Assembly: GCA_002469865.1 (NCBI GenBank)
Contig: DKOD01000092.1
Location: 4,046 to 13,301, forward strand
DNA: 9,256 nt
DNA from: Alphaproteobacteria bacterium UBA7371
GTDB taxonomy: Bacteria > Pseudomonadota > Alphaproteobacteria > UBA8317
Direction of reading: 5' to 3'
A program made the translations under genes and the position numbers. The notes under the pieces are model-generated. The model had not been told where the DNA came from and did not search any database. It saw only the letters and a list, made by a program, of their open reading frames with translations. Positions 4,624 through 9,256 of this stretch are shown piece after piece (position 1 is the first letter of the stretch; every line of letters starts with the position of its first letter).

Positions 4624-6843
4624 ATGACCCAATATCTCCATGACCTCAATCCCGAGCAGCGACATGCCGTGGAGCAAACGGATGGTCCATTATTGGTTCT
4701 GGCAGGCGCAGGCACCGGCAAGACCCGGGTGCTGACCACCAGAATTGCGCATATTCTGGCCCAAGGAAAAGCCCATCCAGGGCAAATTCTTGCGGTAACC
4801 TTCACCAATCGGGCTGCACGGGAAATGCAACAACGCGTTGGGCAATTGGTGGGAAGCGCGGTGGAAGGGTTGCGATTTTTGGGCACCTTTCATGCCATTT
4901 CAGCAAAAATGTTGCGCCGCCATGCCGAAAGAATTGGTCTGCGACAGGATTTCACCATCATCGATACAGATGACCAACTTCGGTTGATAAAACAACTTCT
5001 CGAAGCTGAAAAAATCGATGAAAAAAAACACCCTGCCCGTGCCTTGGCGGGCATGATTGATCGCTGGAAAAACAAAGGCCTCACTCCCGACAAAATCAGT
5101 GCAGACATGGTGCTGGATTTTGCTGATGGACGGGCTCCGGAACTCTACGCGGCCTATCAAGCACGTATGGCAACGCTCAATGCCGCCGACTTTGGCGACT
5201 TGCTGCTCCATGCCATCACCCTTCTGGACCAGCATGACGATGTCCGGGGCCAATACCGCCAAATGCTGCGTTACCTCATGGTTGATGAATATCAAGACAC
5301 CAATGTTGCCCAATATATGTGGCTCCGCCATCTGTGCCCAGAACAGCCCAACCTTGCCTGTGTTGGGGATGATGACCAATCCATCTATGGCTGGCGCGGT
5401 GCAGAGGTTGGAAATATTTTGCGGTTTGAACGAGATTTTCCCGGGGCCAAAATCATCAGATTGGAGCAGAATTACCGTTCCAAGGGCCGCATCCTGAAAG
5501 CTGCCAGCGGTCTCATTGATCAAAATCGGGAGCGTTTGGGCAAAACCCTATGGACCAATGATGATGATGGCGAGCCCATCCGTCTGTCGGCCCATTGGGA
5601 TTCCACCGAAGAGGCCAGGGCCATCGCGGGTGGGATTGAGGAATTGCAACGTGATGGGCATCACCTTTCCCAAATTGCTGTGCTGGTGCGCGCCTCTTCC
5701 CAAATGCGAGAAATCGAAGAGCGTTTTATCAACCAAGCCATCTCCTACCGTGTGATTGGTGGGCCACGTTTTTATGAACGCAAAGAAATACGTGATGCGT
5801 TGGCTTATTTCCGGCTGGTGGCCCAACCCCGTGATGATCTGGCCTTTGAGCGCATCGTCAACAGCCCCAAAAGAGGCATTGGTGCAAGCTCATTACAAAA
5901 GTTGACACAATATGCTCGCGCCAGCTCCTTGAGCCTCTTAGAGGCAACCATGTCCATCATTGGCACCGATGAATTGGGGGCGAAGCCACGTCATGCCTTG
6001 GCCGGATTTGTGGACCAAATTGCACGATGGCGCCGGGAAATGGAGCAAATGGGACATGTTGATTTGGCAGGGGTCATTCTGGATGAATCCGGCTATACGG
6101 GCATGCTTCAGGCTGAGCGCACGGCGGAAGCCCATGGCCGCTTGGAAAACCTAAAAGAATTGCTTCGGGCCATGGAAGAATTTGAGAATTTGCAAGGCTT
6201 CCTTGAGCATGTGTCCCTGGTGATGGAAAATGAGAATGATGACGACCCTGATAAGGTGGTGATCATGACCATGCATGGGGCCAAGGGTCTCGAATTTGAC
6301 ACCGTTTTTCTTCCTGGCTGGGAGGAGGGCTTGTTCCCATCACAACGAACCCTTGATGAATTGGGCAACAGGGGCTTGGAAGAGGAAAGAAGGCTTGCCT
6401 ATGTCGGCCTGACCCGGGCACGCAAGCGGGCCATCATCAGCACCACATCCAACCGCCGCACCTGGGGCCAATGGCAGCCAGCGATTCCCTCACGATTTAT
6501 TGATGAAATACCCGAAAGCGAAATGGAACGGATCAACCAACCTACCAATCAAGCTGGCAGCTGGCATCAAGGCAGCCTGCCGGCATCGAGATTTGGTGGG
6601 CCTGGCTGGCAACGCATGCAAGATAGGTCACGACAAGCCCGCATGGCACCACCAGAACCAATGATTTTTGACGATGACCCCATGGGCGCCATGGGGGATG
6701 ACCAAGGAAATGGGGTGCGCGTGTTCCACCAAAAATTCGGCTATGGCACCATTCTTCAGGTGGATGGCCAAACGGTTGAGGTTGCTTTTGACAAGGCTGG
6801 CACCAAGAAGGTGATTGGAACATTTTTGGAAAAGGTCGGATGA
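4624..6843 (+). CDS. uvrD: UvrD/PcrA/Rep-type superfamily 1 DNA helicase (DNA helicase II)
   Basis: A 3'-5' ATP-driven helicase of nucleotide-excision and mismatch repair that also displaces proteins from DNA. The 739 residues carry all SF1A motifs in order: Q motif LNPEQRHAVE (8-17), Walker A AGAGTGKT (27-34), motif Ia FTNRAAREM (60-68), motif II DEYQDTN (221-227), motif III GDDDQSIYGWRGA (248-260), motif IV LEQNYRS (280-286), motif V MTMHGAKGLEFDTVFLPG (548-565) and motif VI RLAYVGLTRARK (590-601). A charged, low-complexity linker (about 635-695) joins the C-terminal Tudor-like domain, VFHQKFGYGTI (700-710) onward, which in PcrA/UvrD contacts RNA polymerase. Length, linker and Tudor domain argue against Rep and RecB. 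AGGA lies four bases before the ATG. prmA starts 15 bp downstream, so the two are likely co-transcribed. No defect is seen. Confidence 0.94.
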   Translation: MTQYLHDLNPEQRHAVEQTDGPLLVLAGAGTGKTRVLTTRIAHILAQGKAHPGQILAVTFTNRAAREMQQRVGQLVGSAVEGLRFLGTFHAISAKMLRRHAERIGLRQDFTIIDTDDQLRLIKQLLEAEKIDEKKHPARALAGMIDRWKNKGLTPDKISADMVLDFADGRAPELYAAYQARMATLNAADFGDLLLHAITLLDQHDDVRGQYRQMLRYLMVDEYQDTNVAQYMWLRHLCPEQPNLACVGDDDQSIYGWRGAEVGNILRFERDFPGAKIIRLEQNYRSKGRILKAASGLIDQNRERLGKTLWTNDDDGEPIRLSAHWDSTEEARAIAGGIEELQRDGHHLSQIAVLVRASSQMREIEERFINQAISYRVIGGPRFYERKEIRDALAYFRLVAQPRDDLAFERIVNSPKRGIGASSLQKLTQYARASSLSLLEATMSIIGTDELGAKPRHALAGFVDQIARWRREMEQMGHVDLAGVILDESGYTGMLQAERTAEAHGRLENLKELLRAMEEFENLQGFLEHVSLVMENENDDDPDKVVIMTMHGAKGLEFDTVFLPGWEEGLFPSQRTLDELGNRGLEEERRLAYVGLTRARKRAIISTTSNRRTWGQWQPAIPSRFIDEIPESEMERINQPTNQAGSWHQGSLPASRFGGPGWQRMQDRSRQARMAPPEPMIFDDDPMGAMGDDQGNGVRVFHQKFGYGTILQVDGQTVEVAFDKAGTKKVIGTFLEKVG

Positions 6844-6858
6844 TGATGGAGCTATCCC

Positions 6859-7752
6859 ATGGGTAATTTCTGGCGGCTTTATGTGCAAACCCATCTTCAA
6901 GATGAACAAAAAGTAGCCGATCATTTGGAGTCATGCATGGCCCCATTGAGCGTTGCGACAGGTGAAATTGCTGAAATGGCCAACCCCACCGGCGCCCATG
7001 CTGGTGTCGGGCATGTGGAATTGTTGTTTGATCATGCGGTCAAAGCCCATGAATGTGATCTTATTCTCAGCCAATTGGCACTCACGCATAGCGTCACCAC
7101 AAATGTGGAAATTCTGGGCGACCGAGATTGGGTAACAGCATCTTTGCGCGAGTTGCCGGCGGTTGCTGCTGACCGCATTATTGTGCGCGGCGCCCACGTT
7201 CCCATGCCTGCCCAGGGCGGCCAAATTCATCTTTTGGTTGAAGCAGGCCTTGCCTTTGGCACCGGCCACCATGAAACCACCCGGGGATGTTTGTTGGCAT
7301 TACAGCGCCTCGAGCGCGCTGGACTCAAACCTGGAAAAATTCTCGATGTGGGCACCGGTACTGGCATCCTGGCCATGGCAGCAGCCAAATTATTTTCTTG
7401 CCCCATCTGGGCAAGTGATATTGATGCAGTCTCTGTGGGCTTTGCGAGGGAAACATTAAAACGAAATGGCCTTGCAGCCATAAGGCTTATCCATGCACCA
7501 GGCACACGGCATCCAGACATCCTACGCCAACAACCCTTTGGGCTTGTGGTGGCCAATATTCTTGCCAACCCACTGATTGCCATGGCCGGAGACCTGACCC
7601 ATGCCACCCAGCCGGGTGGGCGATTAATTCTTGCAGGTCTTCTCCATTGGCAATTCCGTCGGGTCTTGGCAGCTTATCAAAGCCACGGCATGGTGCTTGA
7701 GCATCGCCATCAAGAAGGGGACTGGTCCATCATGACCTTACGACGCCCATGA
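6859..7752 (+). CDS. prmA: Ribosomal protein L11 methyltransferase
   Basis: SAM-dependent enzyme that trimethylates amino groups of ribosomal protein L11. The 297 residues match E. coli PrmA in length. An N-terminal L11-recognition domain (about 1-100) leads to the linker motif AFGTGHHETT (132-141), a PrmA hallmark. The Rossmann methyltransferase domain then has motif I DVGTGTGI (163-170), acidic D187 in ASDIDA for the SAM ribose, and NILANP (233-238), the PrmA version of the N-[PL]-P-[YF] loop seen in other N-methyltransferases. Start: GGAG (6848-6851) sits seven bases before ATG 6859, just after the uvrD stop. The end overlaps the next start by four bases (ATGA, 7749-7752), indicating translational coupling to the aminopeptidase gene. 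L11 methylation is dispensable in E. coli. Confidence in the family is high. Confidence 0.93.
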   Translation: MGNFWRLYVQTHLQDEQKVADHLESCMAPLSVATGEIAEMANPTGAHAGVGHVELLFDHAVKAHECDLILSQLALTHSVTTNVEILGDRDWVTASLRELPAVAADRIIVRGAHVPMPAQGGQIHLLVEAGLAFGTGHHETTRGCLLALQRLERAGLKPGKILDVGTGTGILAMAAAKLFSCPIWASDIDAVSVGFARETLKRNGLAAIRLIHAPGTRHPDILRQQPFGLVVANILANPLIAMAGDLTHATQPGGRLILAGLLHWQFRRVLAAYQSHGMVLEHRHQEGDWSIMTLRRP

Positions 7753-9256
7753 CATACCAACAAATCGAACCGCCCATTCCCAGCCATGACAAACTGGCAC
7801 GTATTGCACTCCTCCGGGACTGGCTTATCGCCAACAAATTTGATGGCCTGTTGATCAACCATGATGACGAAAGCCTTGGTGAATACCTTCAAGCCCGGGA
7901 TGAGCGCCTTTGTTGGGCCACAGGTTTTTCTGGATCATCGGGCCTTGCCCTCGTGACACCCACCGGGGGCCATGTGATCACCGATGGACGATATCATTTG
8001 CAGGCAGCCACGGAGGTTGCAGGTTGTGGGCTTGAGGTGTTGGATCATGCCGAAGACATAACAGCCCTCAATGATTTGCCCCAGAGGGCCCGTATCGCTG
8101 CCTGGCCCCAACAATTTCCCGTCAAATCCTGGGCCTATTGGGAAGAAAAGACAGGTAAGGCTGGGCATGTCCTGGAACAGATTGCCACCCATCCGGTTGA
8201 TGACGTTTGGCAAGACAGGCCCCCTAGAAAAAATTCCACACCAAGACCCCATGATCTTGCTCTTGCCGGGCAAACCTCTGCCGAAAAGCTGCAACATCTT
8301 CGCAGCTGGCTTCTCAATCATGAGCTTGACGGCTTTGTGACCACCGATGCCACATGCATCTGTTGGCTCGCCAACATACGCGGCGCTGATTTGCCCCACA
8401 CACCGGTGATACAATCGGCCTTGTTGGTGACCCGTGATGATGCTGTTATTTCTCTGGAGGGGCGTGAACGGGCTGGTTTGCTTCAATCATTGCTTCATGA
8501 TGCATTTTCCGTTCGGGATGACGGCTTGTTGGGCATCACCAAACAGGTCAAGAATGCTGTTGCCTATGATCCTGCTAAAACCAGTGCAGGCATGCTTCAG
8601 GCGCTAAGAAATCACGGATGCCAACCAACACCGAAGCCCTGCCCGATTTCAGCCCAAAAAATGATCAAAAATGATGCCGAGCAAGCTGGCATGCGCGAAG
8701 CCCACCGACGTGATGGGCTGGCCATGGTTCGTTTTTTGTCCGCCTTGGATAAGACGCCGCCAAAAGATGAATTGGAAATCGTCATCCGGCTAGAGGAAAG
8801 CCGCCGACAGTCGGACAAATTGTTGGACATCTCCTTTGACACCATCAGCGGTCTCGATGAGCATGGTGCGGTCATTCATTACCGAGTGAGCCGGGAAAGC
8901 AACAAGGCTGTTGCGGCAAATGGATCCTTGTTGTTGCTTGATTCTGGCGGCCAATATACCGACGGCACCACCGATATCACCCGAACCATTTGGGTGGGAA
9001 ATGCGTCACCTGGGCGACGCATGATTGAGAATCATACCCTTGTGCTTAAGGCCCATATCGCTCTTGCCCAATGCAGGTTTCCCGTTGGCACCAATGGGAT
9101 TCAGCTCGATGCCATCACCAGGGCTCCTTTATGGATGGCAGGCAAGGACTTTGCCCATGGCACAGGCCATGGCGTGGGTGCTGCATTATCTGTTCATGAG
9201 GGACCCTGCGGCATTCACAAACGCGCAACCACACCACTGGCGCCAGGCATGATCCT
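7749..9256 (+). CDS. Xaa-Pro aminopeptidase (aminopeptidase P, M24B), C-terminus beyond the window
   Basis: A metallopeptidase removing an N-terminal residue that precedes proline; cytosolic. I translated 502 open codons from the ATG overlapping the prmA stop; no stop occurs before the right edge. Two creatinase-N-like domains (about 15-310) precede the pita-bread catalytic domain. Seen there: H377 (IHYR), metal ligands D398 (LDSGGQY) and D409 (TTDITRT), H470 and H474 in HGTGHGVG, and H483 in SVHEGP. The two glutamate ligands expected further on fall outside the window. Both the spacing and residues such as TISGLDEHGAVIHY resemble the three-domain eukaryotic-type XPNPEP1 enzymes of about 600 residues rather than the shorter E. 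coli PepP. Position behind uvrD-prmA suggests one operon with coupled translation. Start choice rests on the 4-bp overlap; no independent ribosome-binding site stands out. Confidence 0.92.
   Translation, partial: MTYQQIEPPIPSHDKLARIALLRDWLIANKFDGLLINHDDESLGEYLQARDERLCWATGFSGSSGLALVTPTGGHVITDGRYHLQAATEVAGCGLEVLDHAEDITALNDLPQRARIAAWPQQFPVKSWAYWEEKTGKAGHVLEQIATHPVDDVWQDRPPRKNSTPRPHDLALAGQTSAEKLQHLRSWLLNHELDGFVTTDATCICWLANIRGADLPHTPVIQSALLVTRDDAVISLEGRERAGLLQSLLHDAFSVRDDGLLGITKQVKNAVAYDPAKTSAGMLQALRNHGCQPTPKPCPISAQKMIKNDAEQAGMREAHRRDGLAMVRFLSALDKTPPKDELEIVIRLEESRRQSDKLLDISFDTISGLDEHGAVIHYRVSRESNKAVAANGSLLLLDSGGQYTDGTTDITRTIWVGNASPGRRMIENHTLVLKAHIALAQCRFPVGTNGIQLDAITRAPLWMAGKDFAHGTGHGVGAALSVHEGPCGIHKRATTPLAPGMI

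Noticed and set aside
4900..5523. 207-residue minus-strand ORF inside uvrD
   Set aside because: The plus frame carries helicase motifs II and III here; the antisense reading is a shadow with no domain.
7935..8486. 183-residue minus-strand ORF
   Set aside because: It is antisense to the N-terminal domains of the aminopeptidase, whose frame is open for over 500 codons with conserved metal ligands downstream.

Overview
The window looks like chromosomal core DNA from an alphaproteobacterium of moderate G+C. The best taxonomic evidence is at 606-912: a circularly permuted, two-piece tmRNA gene (ssrA), followed by an alphaproteobacterial-type SspB adaptor gene. I cannot fix the order or genus. No mobile element, CRISPR array, rRNA or tRNA gene was seen.

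Layout. 1-488 (minus) is the N-terminal part of thymidylate synthase (thyA), running off the left edge. 489-605 is a divergent control region with several inverted repeats, including a two-tier stem-loop in the thyA leader. 606-912 (plus) is ssrA: the acceptor piece ends in CCA at 701, a 38-nt intervening loop follows, and the coding piece starts at 740. The coding piece carries the proteolysis tag frame 825-860 (ANDNEALAVAA, plus the alanine charged on the RNA). 1031-3138 (plus) is a tight cluster: sspB, class II fumarase fumC, and a small ribbon-helix-helix protein that overlaps the fumC stop. It converges on, and overlaps by 32 bp, an LDHD-like FAD-dependent D-2-hydroxyacid (D-lactate) dehydrogenase on the minus strand (3107-4504). 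A 119-bp divergent spacer then leads into a plus-strand cluster: uvrD/pcrA-type helicase (4624-6843), prmA (6859-7752) and an Xaa-Pro aminopeptidase (7749 to the right edge, incomplete).

How the genes fit together. ssrA and sspB are one functional module. tmRNA rescues stalled ribosomes and appends a degradation tag, and SspB delivers tagged proteins to ClpXP. The other genes are housekeeping: dTMP synthesis, TCA-cycle fumarate hydration, D-hydroxyacid oxidation, DNA repair, ribosomal protein L11 methylation and proline-peptide turnover. The most rewarding region is 489-1030, where the RNA gene, its processing loop and nearby inverted repeats are not explained by protein coding. I see no convincing new multi-gene system; the rest is well-conserved core gene content.
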